Positions 6,708 through 15,306 of a DNA stretch of 19,189 nucleotides are shown here, one piece after another. The notes beneath the pieces are model-generated. The model ran no database searches. It was not told the DNA's origin and saw only the letters and a program-made list of their open reading frames with translations. The DNA lies in the NCBI GenBank assembly GCA_937899055.1, contig CALBPX010000087.1, positions 1 through 19,189 of the forward strand, read 5' to 3'. Source of the DNA: an uncultured Bacteroidales bacterium (GTDB taxonomy: Bacteria; Bacteroidota; Bacteroidia; Bacteroidales; UBA932). Each line of letters begins with the position of its first letter. Position 1 is the stretch's first letter. Made by a program: the position numbers and the translations under genes.

Positions 6708-9700
6708 ATGAACATCATAAATTCTTTGATCCGTTTCTCGCTGAGGAACAAGGTTGCCGTTCTGCTGGGAGCCGCGCTTGTGGCCCTTGGAGGTATATTC
6801 TCCGCAAGGCAGATGGATGTGGATGTATTTCCTGACCTTACCGCCCCAACGGTTGTGATTATGACAGAAGTGCCGGGCATGGCGGCAGAGGAGGTGGAAA
6901 CACTTGTTACATTTCCTGTAGAAACCGCCGTAAACGGTGCCACAAACGTGCGCAGGGTACGCAGCGCCTCTATGTTTGGCTATTCGTTTGTATGGGCGGA
7001 ATTTGACTGGGGTATGGATGTGTTCCGTGCCCGCCAGGTAATAAGCGAAAAGATGGTTTCTCTTTCCGGAACTCTTCCGGAAGGTGTAACGCCCGTTCTG
7101 GCTCCTCAGTCCAGCGTAATGGGCGAAATTCTGTTTGTAGGGCTTCAGGCCGATACTACCTCCATGATGGAGCTGAGAACCCTTGCAGACTGGGTTGTAA
7201 AACCGGCCGTACTTTCTACCGGAGGCGTTTCACAGGTTACGGTCATAGGCGGCAATTACAAACAGTACCAGATTGTGGCAGACCCGCGCAGGATGGATGC
7301 ATACGGGGTAAGCCTTGCCGACCTGGAATCTGCCGGCAGGAGCCTGAGCGTCAATTCCTCCGGCGGTGTTATAAGAGATTTTGGCAACGAATATGCCCTG
7401 AGGGGAATGGCCCGCACAAGCAATACGGAGGAACTTGGTTCCACATTCGTGAAAATGAGCGGGAACACCCCGGTAGTGCTCTCCGATGTGGCCGATGTGG
7501 TAACGGCTCCGGCTCCCAAAATGGGCTATGCTTCTCAGAACGCCTCTCCGGCAGTCATACTTTCCATATCCAAGCAGCCCAACATCAACACTTTGGAAGT
7601 TACGGAAAAGATAGAGGCCAACCTTGAGAAAATCAAAGCTTCCCTTCCTCCGGATGTCAGGATGGACACCCACATATTCCGTCAGGCAGACTTCATAGAA
7701 ACTTCTGTAAACAATGTAGGCCGGGCGCTTCTGGAGGGGGCTCTGTTTGTAATTCTGGTACTCATACTCTTCCTCAACAGCTTCCGTACAACCGTCATTT
7801 CCGTAATAGCCATTCCGCTTTCCCTGCTGGGAACCTTGGTTGTGATGCACTTTTTGGGAATGGACATAAACACCATGACTCTTGGCGGAATGTGCATAGC
7901 CATAGGCTCTCTTGTAGATGATGCCATAATAGATGTTGAAAATGTCTATAAACGCCTCCGCCAGAACAGGCAAAAGCCTGCGGAAGAAAGGCTTAAGGCG
8001 GTAGATGTGGTTTATGAGGCATCCAAGGAGATAAGGGCGTCTATACTCAATGCCACATTCATAATTATGGTAGCCTTCATTCCGCTTTTCTTCCTTTCCG
8101 GAATGGAAGGCAGGATGCTCAAGCCGCTGGGTATAACCTACATAATTTCTCTGTTCATGTCGCTGCTTGTGGCTATGACGCTTACTCCTCTGCTGTGCCG
8201 TATGCTGCTTTCTTCTGACAGCTATCTTTCAAAGACAGACAAGGAGCCCAGGCTTACGGCCTGTCTTACAAGACTTTATTCCTCTGCCCTCAGGAGGGTG
8301 CTGAATTCTCCCAAACCTATACTGGGCATTACGGCCTGTCTGCTGGCTCTTTCCATAGTTCTGTTTATTTCTATGGGGCGGAGTTTCCTCCCCGATTTCA
8401 ACGAGGGTTCGGCTACAATTGCCGCAGTTGCACCCCCAGGCGTTTCTCTTGAAGTGAGTAACAGCCTGGGCAATCTGGTGGAAAAGGAACTTCTTAAAAT
8501 TCCGGAAGTTACGGCCACGGCCAGAAGAACCGGAAGAGGGGAGTTGGACGAACATTCACAGTCTGCCAACAGTGCAGAAATTGACGTTCAGTTCACTCTC
8601 GGAAAAAGGAGCCGGGAGGAAGTGTTCAACGATATGAGGCGGTGCATGGCTTCCATACCCGGAATTGCCGCCACCATAGGTCAGCCTCTGGGGCACAGGA
8701 TAGACCACATGCTTACCGGAACCCGTGCTGCCATAGCCATAAAGATATTCGGCCCCGATATAAGCCGTATGTTTATGATGGGCAATCAGATAAAGGCTGC
8801 CATAGCAGATGTTGAAGGCCTTGTTGACCTTTCGGTAGAGCAGCAGACGGAAACCCCGCAGCTCCAGATTAGGGCAGACCGCATGGCCCTGGCCCGCTAC
8901 GGAATAAGCATGGAACAGTTCAACAACTTTGTAAATACGGCCTTCTCCGGTCTGAAGGTGGGCGATATCTACGAAGGTCAGCGCAGCTTTGACCTTGTTA
9001 TGAAAATCAGCGGCGACTACACCCAGAAACAGGAAGACATAGGCAAGGCGCTCATAGATGGGCAAGACGGTAAGAAAGTTCCGCTCGAAGCTGTTGCTCA
9101 GATAGTTTCCGCCGGCGGTCCAAATACCATATCCAGAGAAAACGTACAACGCAAACTGGTTGTTTCCGCAAACGTTTCTGGCAGGGACGTAACCAGTGTG
9201 GTGGAAGACATAAAGCAAAGAATCAAAAACAACATCACCATTCCGGAGGGCTATATGATAGAGTACGGAGGGCAGTTCCAAAGTGCCCGGTCTGCTTCCA
9301 GAACCCTTGCCGTTGCCACTGTCCTGTCGCTGATTATAATATTCTTCCTGCTGCTGGGAGAATTCAGGAAAGCGTCTTTGTCCGTGCTTGTTCTATGCAG
9401 TCTTCCGCTGGCTCTGATAGGCGGCGTGCTGGCGGTATTTCTGACTTCGGCGGTAGTGAGCATTCCGTCCATAATAGGCTTCATTACCCTGTTCGGAATA
9501 GCCACAAGGAACGGCATTCTGCTCATATCCAGGTATGAACATCTCCAACAGCAGGGCGTAGCTCTGAAAGAAACCATGGTACGGGGTTCCGCCGACAGGC
9601 TCAATCCTATACTCATGACGGCCCTAACTTCGGCCTTTGCCCTTATTCCTCTGATCATTAATTCAGACAAGCCGGGAAACGAAATTCAGAGCCCCATGGC

Positions 9701-9806
9701 AATAGTGGTTCTGGGAGGGCTTATAACCTCAACATTGCTGAACATATTCGTAATGCCTTTGCTTTACGAAAAGTACAAGAAAAGAAAATCCGAAACTCAG
9801 TCATGA
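6708..9806 (+). CDS. Heavy-metal efflux RND transporter (CusA/CzcA family)
   Basis: A 1032-residue inner-membrane proton antiporter, full length for RND pumps. It has TM1 near residues 12-34, a large periplasmic loop, a TM2-6 block at about 340-500, a second periplasmic loop, and a final TM block from about 865. Family signatures are DVDVFPDLTAPTV at the TM1 exit, VETLVTFPVETAVNG, the TM4 motif SLVDDAIIDVEN with D404/D405 as proton-relay candidates, and GHRIDHMLTG in the porter domain. The TM4 motif resembles the CusA pattern (MVDAAIVMIEN) more than the CzcA one. By-eye alignment suggests that the three Met of the E. coli CusA copper/silver site are not kept (His, Leu and a non-Met residue instead), so the metal cannot be assumed to be copper. 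It has a strong Shine-Dalgarno and overlaps the channel gene by four nucleotides. Confidence 0.95.
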   Translation: MNIINSLIRFSLRNKVAVLLGAALVALGGIFSARQMDVDVFPDLTAPTVVIMTEVPGMAAEEVETLVTFPVETAVNGATNVRRVRSASMFGYSFVWAEFDWGMDVFRARQVISEKMVSLSGTLPEGVTPVLAPQSSVMGEILFVGLQADTTSMMELRTLADWVVKPAVLSTGGVSQVTVIGGNYKQYQIVADPRRMDAYGVSLADLESAGRSLSVNSSGGVIRDFGNEYALRGMARTSNTEELGSTFVKMSGNTPVVLSDVADVVTAPAPKMGYASQNASPAVILSISKQPNINTLEVTEKIEANLEKIKASLPPDVRMDTHIFRQADFIETSVNNVGRALLEGALFVILVLILFLNSFRTTVISVIAIPLSLLGTLVVMHFLGMDINTMTLGGMCIAIGSLVDDAIIDVENVYKRLRQNRQKPAEERLKAVDVVYEASKEIRASILNATFIIMVAFIPLFFLSGMEGRMLKPLGITYIISLFMSLLVAMTLTPLLCRMLLSSDSYLSKTDKEPRLTACLTRLYSSALRRVLNSPKPILGITACLLALSIVLFISMGRSFLPDFNEGSATIAAVAPPGVSLEVSNSLGNLVEKELLKIPEVTATARRTGRGELDEHSQSANSAEIDVQFTLGKRSREEVFNDMRRCMASIPGIAATIGQPLGHRIDHMLTGTRAAIAIKIFGPDISRMFMMGNQIKAAIADVEGLVDLSVEQQTETPQLQIRADRMALARYGISMEQFNNFVNTAFSGLKVGDIYEGQRSFDLVMKISGDYTQKQEDIGKALIDGQDGKKVPLEAVAQIVSAGGPNTISRENVQRKLVVSANVSGRDVTSVVEDIKQRIKNNITIPEGYMIEYGGQFQSARSASRTLAVATVLSLIIIFFLLLGEFRKASLSVLVLCSLPLALIGGVLAVFLTSAVVSIPSIIGFITLFGIATRNGILLISRYEHLQQQGVALKETMVRGSADRLNPILMTALTSAFALIPLIINSDKPGNEIQSPMAIVVLGGLITSTLLNIFVMPLLYEKYKKRKSETQS

Positions 9807-10972
9807 AAAGATTATTGATAATGTCAGCTGCCCTGCTGGCTGCAGTCCAGCTCTACAGCCAAAGCAGTATAGATAAGATACTCAGCCAGATAGAGGAGAA
9901 CAACACTGCATTGCAGAGCCTTCGCTCAAAGACCGATGCGGCCAGGGCGGAAAACCGCCTCTCCAACAAGCTTGCTGATCCTCAGGCTGAGTTCGGATAT
10001 ATGTGGGGCAGCCCTTCTGCAAAGAAGAATGTAAGCGTCAGCCAGTCTTTTGACTTTCCGTCGCTTTATGCCTCCAAGCGAGACCTTCAGGCTCTTAAAG
10101 ACAATTCTCTGGAAATGGCTTATAAGGCTCAGCGATTGGAAATTCTGCTGACCGCCAAACAGACGTGCCTGGAAACAGTGTATTACAATGCGCTCAGAAA
10201 CCTTTACAGACGGCAGTTGAACAGCGCCCGCCTCATAGCCGAGGCCCACAAGATAATGCTGGATAAGGGCCAGACCAATATCCTGGAGTACAACAAGGCT
10301 CAGATGAACCTTTCCAACATGCGTGCGGAACTGTCCAGAGCAGAGGCAGAACGAGAGGCCCTGCTTTCTTCTCTTGCGGCCATGAACGGCGGGCAGCCTC
10401 TGGCACTTGAGGATTCGGTCTATATCCTTCCGCCTATAGTTCAGGACTTTGACCTTTGGTACAGTTCCGTAAAAGAAGAAAATCCGGCCCTGTCCTATCT
10501 CGAATCCAGAGTGCGTCAGGCTCAACAAGAGGTTCTTGTGAGCCGCCGCAGTTCGCTGCCGAGTTTTTCGGTGGGTTTTGCAGGAGAATATGTAGGGCCG
10601 GAAAAGTTCAGCGGAGTTACGGTGGGCCTGCGAATTCCTCTGTGGGAAAACCGAGGACGGGTGAATGTGGCCCGTGCCGAGGTGCTGAGTGCCCAGAAAG
10701 AACTCGATGATGCGGCCCTGCAATATTACATGCAGCTGAAGATGCTTCATTCAAAGGCTGTTGCACTTGAAAAGACAGTGGCCGAATACGGTAATCTGTT
10801 TTCTGTGGGCAGGGGAGACGAACTCCTGTACAAGGCATGTAAAGGCGGAGAACTGTCTTTGTTGAACTACCTTCTGGAAATGGATTATTTCTTTTCTGCG
10901 TTTGAGAAAAAGCTCCAGGCAGAAAAAGATCTGGCGCTGGCTCTGGCATCCCTGGAGTCTTTCAAGCTTTAG
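9803..10972 (+). CDS. TolC-family outer-membrane efflux channel
   Basis: A 389-residue protein with a signal peptide (KRLLIMSAALLAAVQLYSQ) and no lipobox Cys. It shows the outer-membrane efflux protein pattern: long Ala/Glu/Leu-rich helices (about 90-195 and 270-389), with predicted strand segments such as PQAEFGYMWG and FSGVTVGLRIPLWE between them, and the two-fold internal repeat typical of TolC. The start ATG overlaps the pump stop as ATGA, so translation is coupled. It completes the tripartite complex, providing the exit duct across the outer membrane. It is shorter than E. coli TolC or CusC (~460-490) but within the range I recall for Bacteroidota channels. It ends one nucleotide from the convergent TPM gene. 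Confidence 0.93.
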   Translation: MKRLLIMSAALLAAVQLYSQSSIDKILSQIEENNTALQSLRSKTDAARAENRLSNKLADPQAEFGYMWGSPSAKKNVSVSQSFDFPSLYASKRDLQALKDNSLEMAYKAQRLEILLTAKQTCLETVYYNALRNLYRRQLNSARLIAEAHKIMLDKGQTNILEYNKAQMNLSNMRAELSRAEAEREALLSSLAAMNGGQPLALEDSVYILPPIVQDFDLWYSSVKEENPALSYLESRVRQAQQEVLVSRRSSLPSFSVGFAGEYVGPEKFSGVTVGLRIPLWENRGRVNVARAEVLSAQKELDDAALQYYMQLKMLHSKAVALEKTVAEYGNLFSVGRGDELLYKACKGGELSLLNYLLEMDYFFSAFEKKLQAEKDLALALASLESFKL

Positions 10973-10973
10973 A

Positions 10974-12047
10974 CTACCAGCTTCCGCCTGCCCCGCCGCC
11001 GGAGAAACCACCGCCGCCGAAGCCGCCGAAACCTCCGCCGCTCCAGCCGCCTCCGGAGCTGGAACCGCGTCCAAAACCTCCGCTGTTGAGGCTGCTCAGA
11101 ATGTTGCCCAGTACATAGCCGGTGGTAAAGCTGTTTCCTCTGCGGTTTCCGCTGCCGTAGTTGTTGTTCTTGTTGCCTCTGCCGGCCAAGACTATTATCA
11201 GTATAAATACCAGAATCTGAATGGCAAACAACACTGCCAGTGCGGCGTCATCAGCTTCTTCATAGGCAAATTCATCTGTGGAAATTTCTCCTGCGGCTAC
11301 CGGAAATATGATGTTCAGGGCGTCGTTTATGCCGTTGTAATAGTCGTTGTTCTTGAATGCCGGAATTACCCTGAGCTCAACAATTCTCTTGGTAAAAGCA
11401 TCTGTAAGAACAGGTTCCAGCCCCTTTCCGGGGGCTATGAAAACTTCTCCAGATTCGTCTGCAACCTTGGGCTTTACAAGAAAGACCAGGCCGTTGTCAA
11501 ACTTGCTCTGGCCCACACCCCAGCTGCTGCCAATCCGGTAGGCCATGTCTGCCCTTGAAATGTTTCCCAGATATGGGATAATCACAATGGCAACCTGAGT
11601 GGAAGTCTTGTTGGCAAAATCGTTGCAACGGGCCGTCAGGGCAGCAACTTGAGCATCTGTGAGAATGCCCGTAAAATCGTTCACAAGCCGGGGAGGGTAG
11701 GGCCTCTCAGGTACGGTCTGACCGCTTTTCTTTGCCTTCCGGTAAGCTTCCTTTGCATTTTTAAGGCTCTGCGATGAGGCCGGAGTATAAACTTCCGTAG
11801 CGGTTGTAGGACCCCAGGAAGTGGCAATCAGATTACCATCCTTGTCTCTGATTAAGGCAACATCCTGAAGAGTCTTTTCTGCTGCCGCACGTGAGCGGCT
11901 GTTCAAGGAGTCGGCATTGTCTTCAGATGCCGGATATAAGTGGCTGAGTGTCTCTTCCTTCTGAGAAAAGGCCGGACTTGCTGACAACATGATTGCCAGC
12001 AGTAAAGCAAAGGCAAAGCCTGTTCTATTTTCCGTAGGAGATTTCAT
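10974..12047 (-). CDS. TPM-domain protein with glycine-rich tail (YgcG type)
   Basis: A 357-residue exported protein. A signal peptide (about 1-28, ending SPAFSQ) is followed by a linker, a TPM domain (about 117-250, entry motif PRLVNDFTGILT, then STQVAIVIIP and FDNGLVFLV), one membrane helix (about 269-289), and a C-terminal tail of Gly with Ser, Trp and Phe. This is the YgcG layout. TPM domains have been linked to phosphatase-like activity in the plant thylakoid protein TLP18.3 and to photosystem repair; the bacterial function is not settled. It overlaps the upstream TPM gene by 23 nt and ends one nucleotide from the convergent channel gene, so transcripts from both sides must run into each other or stop inside coding sequence. 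Confidence 0.88.
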   Translation of the reverse strand: MKSPTENRTGFAFALLLAIMLSASPAFSQKEETLSHLYPASEDNADSLNSRSRAAAEKTLQDVALIRDKDGNLIATSWGPTTATEVYTPASSQSLKNAKEAYRKAKKSGQTVPERPYPPRLVNDFTGILTDAQVAALTARCNDFANKTSTQVAIVIIPYLGNISRADMAYRIGSSWGVGQSKFDNGLVFLVKPKVADESGEVFIAPGKGLEPVLTDAFTKRIVELRVIPAFKNNDYYNGINDALNIIFPVAAGEISTDEFAYEEADDAALAVLFAIQILVFILIIVLAGRGNKNNNYGSGNRRGNSFTTGYVLGNILSSLNSGGFGRGSSSGGGWSGGGFGGFGGGGFSGGGAGGSW

Positions 12048-12471
12048 CCGGCAGTTCGTTTATGTCGTCCTGTTGATATGGAAAATGTTCTTTCAGTATG
12101 ATGCCTGTCTGCAGCACAGCCCGCCTGATGCCTTCCGCAACTTCTCCCTTTTTCAGATACTCCTCAAGAATGGCCTTTGCCGAATCCCAGAAATCCTGAC
12201 TGACTACGGCATTTATGCCGGTATCGCCGATGATGGCAAACTTTCTGGACTTGAGAGAGATGTAAATCAGCACTCCATTGCGCAGGGCAGTGTCGAACAT
12301 ACCCAGTGCATCAAAGATTACAATGGCCCTTGTAATAGGGTTTTGGTCCGGACATTTGTTTTCTATGTGTACACGGATTTCCCCGGAAGTATTCTTTTCG
12401 GCTTCTTTGATAGCCGAAACAATACTCCTTTCCTCAGATTTTCTGATCAGTCTGTTGTGTTGGAAGAACAC
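12025..12471 (-). CDS. Second TPM-domain protein, short cytoplasmic form
   Basis: A 148-residue protein with the TPM fold: a helix with SIVSAIKEAEKNTSGEIRV, then a central GVLIYISLKSRKFAIIGDTGI strand pair, then a helical end. It has no signal peptide or membrane helix, so it is predicted cytoplasmic or peripheral, unlike the downstream TPM protein. The start is GTG at 12471; I see no ATG upstream in frame before the lemA stop 11 nt away. Its 3' end overlaps the start of the downstream TPM gene by 23 nt. LemA plus two TPM proteins is a recurrent arrangement in Bacteroidota as far as I recall. Confidence 0.82.
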   Translation of the reverse strand: MFFQHNRLIRKSEERSIVSAIKEAEKNTSGEIRVHIENKCPDQNPITRAIVIFDALGMFDTALRNGVLIYISLKSRKFAIIGDTGINAVVSQDFWDSAKAILEEYLKKGEVAEGIRRAVLQTGIILKEHFPYQQDDINELPDEISYGK

Positions 12472-12482
12472 GTTCCGCTGAG

Positions 12483-13070
12483 TTAGAACTGAACCTTGGG
12501 TGCTTCTGCAGCTCCTTCTGCTGCACTGAAATATGCCTTGTTGCCAAAGCCGAATATAGAAGCTACAATGTTGGCAGGGAACTTGCGGACCATGGTGTTA
12601 TAATTCCGTGCGGCTTCGTTGAATTCATTGCGGGCATTGTTCACGCGGTTCTCTGTTCCTTCGAGCTGGCTCTGAAGTTCCAGGAAGTTCTGGTTGGCTT
12701 TCAGGTCAGGATAACGCTCTACAGAAACCAGAAGTTTGCCGAGTGCGCTGCTGAGTTCTCCCTGAGCCTGCTGGAACTGGTTCAAAGACTCCTGAGTGAG
12801 GTTGTTGGGATCTACGGTAACGCTGATGGCCTTTGCCCTTGCTTCAATTACGTTCTGCAAGGTTTCGCTTTCGTGCTCCGCATATCCTTTTACGGTTTCT
12901 ACCAGATTAGGTATGAGGTCGGCCCTTCTCTGATACTGGCTTTCTACATTAGCCCATGCGTTGTTTACGGTTTCGTCCTCTCTTACAAGGGAATTGTACT
13001 TTCCAAGGGCCCAAAGAACCAAGGCTATGACGGCAATCAGAATGATGCCCAAACATCCAAGCTTTTTCAT
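12483..13070 (-). CDS. lemA: LemA family protein
   Basis: A 195-residue membrane protein with an N-terminal helix (about 5-24, LGCLGIILIAVIALVLW) and a long coiled, helical LemA domain. Family motifs are YNSLVREDETVNNAWANVE, RRADLIPNLVETVKGYA and EGTENRVNNARNEFNEAARNYN, followed by FPANIVASIFGF near the end. Most of the protein should project from the membrane. The molecular function of LemA is unknown. The start lies behind an A-rich stretch on the minus strand (nine A at 13088-13080), the kind of context that replaces a Shine-Dalgarno in Bacteroidota. It is 35 nt downstream of the FISUMP lipoprotein and 11 nt upstream of the first TPM gene, so all four may be one transcript. Confidence 0.95.
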   Translation of the reverse strand: MKKLGCLGIILIAVIALVLWALGKYNSLVREDETVNNAWANVESQYQRRADLIPNLVETVKGYAEHESETLQNVIEARAKAISVTVDPNNLTQESLNQFQQAQGELSSALGKLLVSVERYPDLKANQNFLELQSQLEGTENRVNNARNEFNEAARNYNTMVRKFPANIVASIFGFGNKAYFSAAEGAAEAPKVQF

Positions 13071-13105
13071 ATTACATTATTTTTTTTTAAGTGATTATCA
13101 AGTAT

Positions 13106-14116
13106 TTACTTTTTCTTTACGCAGCGTACCGAGAACCCGGGAGCATCTTTTTCCGTATAGTTGAACGGAAAGTCCGAAAGGTCAAAGTACAGATATCTGT
13201 AATATGCGTTGTCAGAATCTCTTTCTGTGGCACTCCAGAAGTAGGCGTATGACAGCAGTCCGGAGAAGTTATGATGCTGGTGCTGGCTCATACCAGCTGA
13301 AAGGGCGTTCCAGCCCACGGAGTTCTTAAGGTCTGTATTTACGCTGTAAGGCCAGAATCTGTCGGAGTTGAAGGTTGCGGCACTCATTACATAGTTGCCC
13401 ACACCGGGCCATCTGGAAAGGAACGGATGCTCTTCGCCGCTGAGTGCCTTTGCAAGGTCTTCCCAGTCCTCGTTGGTAGGAACCGTCCAACCGTCGGGGC
13501 ATATACCCTGAGGCCCCTCACCCAGGCCGCTCTTGCTTTCTCCAAGGGTTGCTTCCTTCCAGGTGTAAAGCCTGCCCAGAACCAGGCCTATGTCGTCTGC
13601 GCCTTCATATCCGCTTCCGGAACTGTAGTAGTTGAGGTTTTCTGCAAACCACAGCAGATTACCAACATCTACAATATGGTAGAACTGATCGTCTCTGGCA
13701 TCCTGAATGGAGTCTTTAGGCTCCGGAAGCCCCACTACCGAACCTCCCAGCCAGGGCATGATGGCCGTTACATAAGAAACGTAAAGATCGTTGTAATAGC
13801 CGTCGGCAACTGCGGTTTCTGTTACGGAATATTTGGCAAGGCTGTCGGGAACTATAAAATAGAAGGCCTCTCCTGCATTCCGCCAGGTTGTGTCTGAGGT
13901 ATGGTAACTATCTGTCCAATAGTATTTTACTCCGGACGATGGAGTGGTAATTCCTCCGGTATGGCCTATACAGGTGGTGCCGCACACCTTGTAGGCAGGT
14001 ATGCCCGGCTCCATGTTCCCCGACATATAATCCTTTTCTTCGTCCTTCTTGTGGCACGAAGCCATAATAGCTGCGGCCAAGACCGTCAGAGCAAGATATC
14101 TTAAACTTTTTCTCAT
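13106..14116 (-). CDS. FISUMP-domain lipoprotein
   Basis: A 336-residue surface or periplasmic lipoprotein. The signal peptide ends in the lipobox IMASC with the Cys at residue 21. Residues about 30-180 include a PKD-like stretch (GEAFYFIVPDSLAKYSVTET). From about 185 on it matches the Fibrobacter succinogenes major paralogous domain: LLWFAENLNY, GRLYTWKEA, CPDGWTVPTNEDWEDL, YFWSATERDSDNAYY and the terminal FSVRCVKKK. The role of this domain is unknown; such proteins are often variable and surface-associated. I place the start at the ATG at 14116 rather than an in-frame ATG at 14323, because the lipoprotein signal begins there, the upstream part reads as non-coding and overlaps apbE, and a TAAATTTG box sits just upstream. 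Confidence 0.85.
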   Translation of the reverse strand: MRKSLRYLALTVLAAAIMASCHKKDEEKDYMSGNMEPGIPAYKVCGTTCIGHTGGITTPSSGVKYYWTDSYHTSDTTWRNAGEAFYFIVPDSLAKYSVTETAVADGYYNDLYVSYVTAIMPWLGGSVVGLPEPKDSIQDARDDQFYHIVDVGNLLWFAENLNYYSSGSGYEGADDIGLVLGRLYTWKEATLGESKSGLGEGPQGICPDGWTVPTNEDWEDLAKALSGEEHPFLSRWPGVGNYVMSAATFNSDRFWPYSVNTDLKNSVGWNALSAGMSQHQHHNFSGLLSYAYFWSATERDSDNAYYRYLYFDLSDFPFNYTEKDAPGFSVRCVKKK

Positions 14117-14139
14117 CTTCAAAAAACCGATATATCGCA

Positions 14140-14147
14140 CAAATTTA
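14140..14147 (-). promoter_or_regulatory. Bacteroidota -7 box for the FISUMP/LemA/TPM unit
   Basis: The minus strand reads TAAATTTG, an exact TAnnTTTG match, 23 nt before the ATG at 14116. It is the only good candidate upstream of the four-gene minus-strand unit. Confidence 0.45.
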
Positions 14148-14170
14148 ATAAAAATGTGCAAAGTAATATG

Positions 14171-14178
14171 TAACTTTA
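14171..14178 (+). promoter_or_regulatory. Probable -7 box for apbE (one mismatch)
   Basis: TAACTTTA matches TAnnTTTG except for the last base, 18 nt before the ATG at 14197. It is divergent from the TAAATTTG box at 14147-14140, so the two polymerase sites would share about 60 bp. Confidence 0.3.
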
Positions 14179-14196
14179 ACCCATAAAATCTCTGCG

Positions 14197-15267
14197 ATGA
14201 AAGATACTCCACACTCTCAAATAACGGGCCATTTGATATTGGCGGCCTGTGCCGTTCTGAGTGCCCTTCTGCTGATTTCCTGCAATAGGGGAGGAAACAG
14301 GTACTATACGATTGACGGAACAACTCAGGGAACTACCTTTCACATAGTGTTTCAGCCCGCAGTTGTAGGAGACTCTTCCTTTACCGCTGTAAGAGACAGC
14401 ATTAACGCCTGTCTGGAGCGGATAGATTTTTCTGTAAGCGGATACAACAAGGCTTCTGTTCTTACGGCGTTCAATGAGGAGGGGAGAGAACAGGTGGACG
14501 GTATTTTTTACGGCAATTTTCTGGCTTCCAAGAAGATGTATGAAGTTTCGGATGGGCTGTTTGACGCTTCGGCAGCTCCGCTTTTTGACCTCTGGGGCTT
14601 TGGCTTCAAGACCGGAACCGATGTTACTGAGCCTATGATAGACAGCGTTCTGGCCTTTGTGGGCATGGAGCATTTCAGAGCAGAAGTCCTCAAAGGCAGC
14701 GGCGGTGCAGACAGTATAGTAATTTTCCGCGACGACCCTCGTTGCAAGTTGAACTTTAACGCCATAGCTCAGGGATATACATCTGATTATCTGGGGGCAA
14801 AGCTGGAGGAAATGGGAGTGTTAAACTATCTTGTGGAAGTGGGCGGAGAAGTTTATGCCAAGGGCGTAAATCCGTCCGGTGCAAAGTGGAATGTGGGAAT
14901 AGACCGCCCTACAGACGGAAACAACTCTCCGGGAGCCTATGTGCAGGCCGTTGTCCGGATAACAGATCAAGGGCTGGTTACCAGCGGCGACTACCGGAAG
15001 TTCTACATCAAGGACGGCAGGAAGATATCTCATTCCATAAATCCCAAGACCGGACATCCGGTAGAGCATAATCTTTTGAGTGCCACTGTGGTAGCGGATA
15101 ACGCCACGGTTGCCGACGGCTATGCAACCTATCTGATGGTGCTGGGCTTTGACAAGGCCAGGGAAGCCGTCATGGCCACAGACGGCATAGAGGCTTTGCT
15201 CATATACAGCATTGCAGATTCACTGGCCGTATGGATGTCGGACGGATTGGAAGCCAGTGCCAACTGA
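14197..15267 (+). CDS. apbE: FAD:protein FMN transferase
   Basis: Transfers FMN from FAD to a Thr of target proteins such as NqrB, NqrC or RnfG subunits, outside the cytoplasm and with Mg2+. The 356-residue protein has a lipoprotein signal ending LLISC (Cys at residue 29), the FAD-site entry GTTQGTTFHI at 41-50, LNFNAIAQGY at 185-194, SHSINPKTG at 278-286, and VADGYATYL with the Mg2+-ligand Asp at 307. The usual DPxTG reads NPKTG here; I recall this variant in other Bacteroidota. No flavinylation target is encoded in the window, so its partner must lie elsewhere. The next gene has its own promoter box. Confidence 0.95.
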   Translation: MKDTPHSQITGHLILAACAVLSALLLISCNRGGNRYYTIDGTTQGTTFHIVFQPAVVGDSSFTAVRDSINACLERIDFSVSGYNKASVLTAFNEEGREQVDGIFYGNFLASKKMYEVSDGLFDASAAPLFDLWGFGFKTGTDVTEPMIDSVLAFVGMEHFRAEVLKGSGGADSIVIFRDDPRCKLNFNAIAQGYTSDYLGAKLEEMGVLNYLVEVGGEVYAKGVNPSGAKWNVGIDRPTDGNNSPGAYVQAVVRITDQGLVTSGDYRKFYIKDGRKISHSINPKTGHPVEHNLLSATVVADNATVADGYATYLMVLGFDKAREAVMATDGIEALLIYSIADSLAVWMSDGLEASAN

Positions 15268-15278
15268 AACTTTTTTGC

Positions 15279-15286
15279 TAAATTTG
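15279..15286 (+). promoter_or_regulatory. Bacteroidota -7 box for the deacylase gene
   Basis: TAAATTTG is an exact TAnnTTTG match, 12 nt after the apbE stop and 20 nt before the ATG at 15307, suggesting a short leader and transcription independent of apbE. Confidence 0.42.
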
Positions 15287-15306
15287 ACGGTAAATAAATT
15301 TCATAT

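Noticed and set aside
14117..14323. A 69-codon N-terminal extension of the FISUMP lipoprotein to an ATG at 14323
   Set aside because: It would cross its own promoter box, overlap apbE and bury the lipoprotein signal peptide inside the protein.
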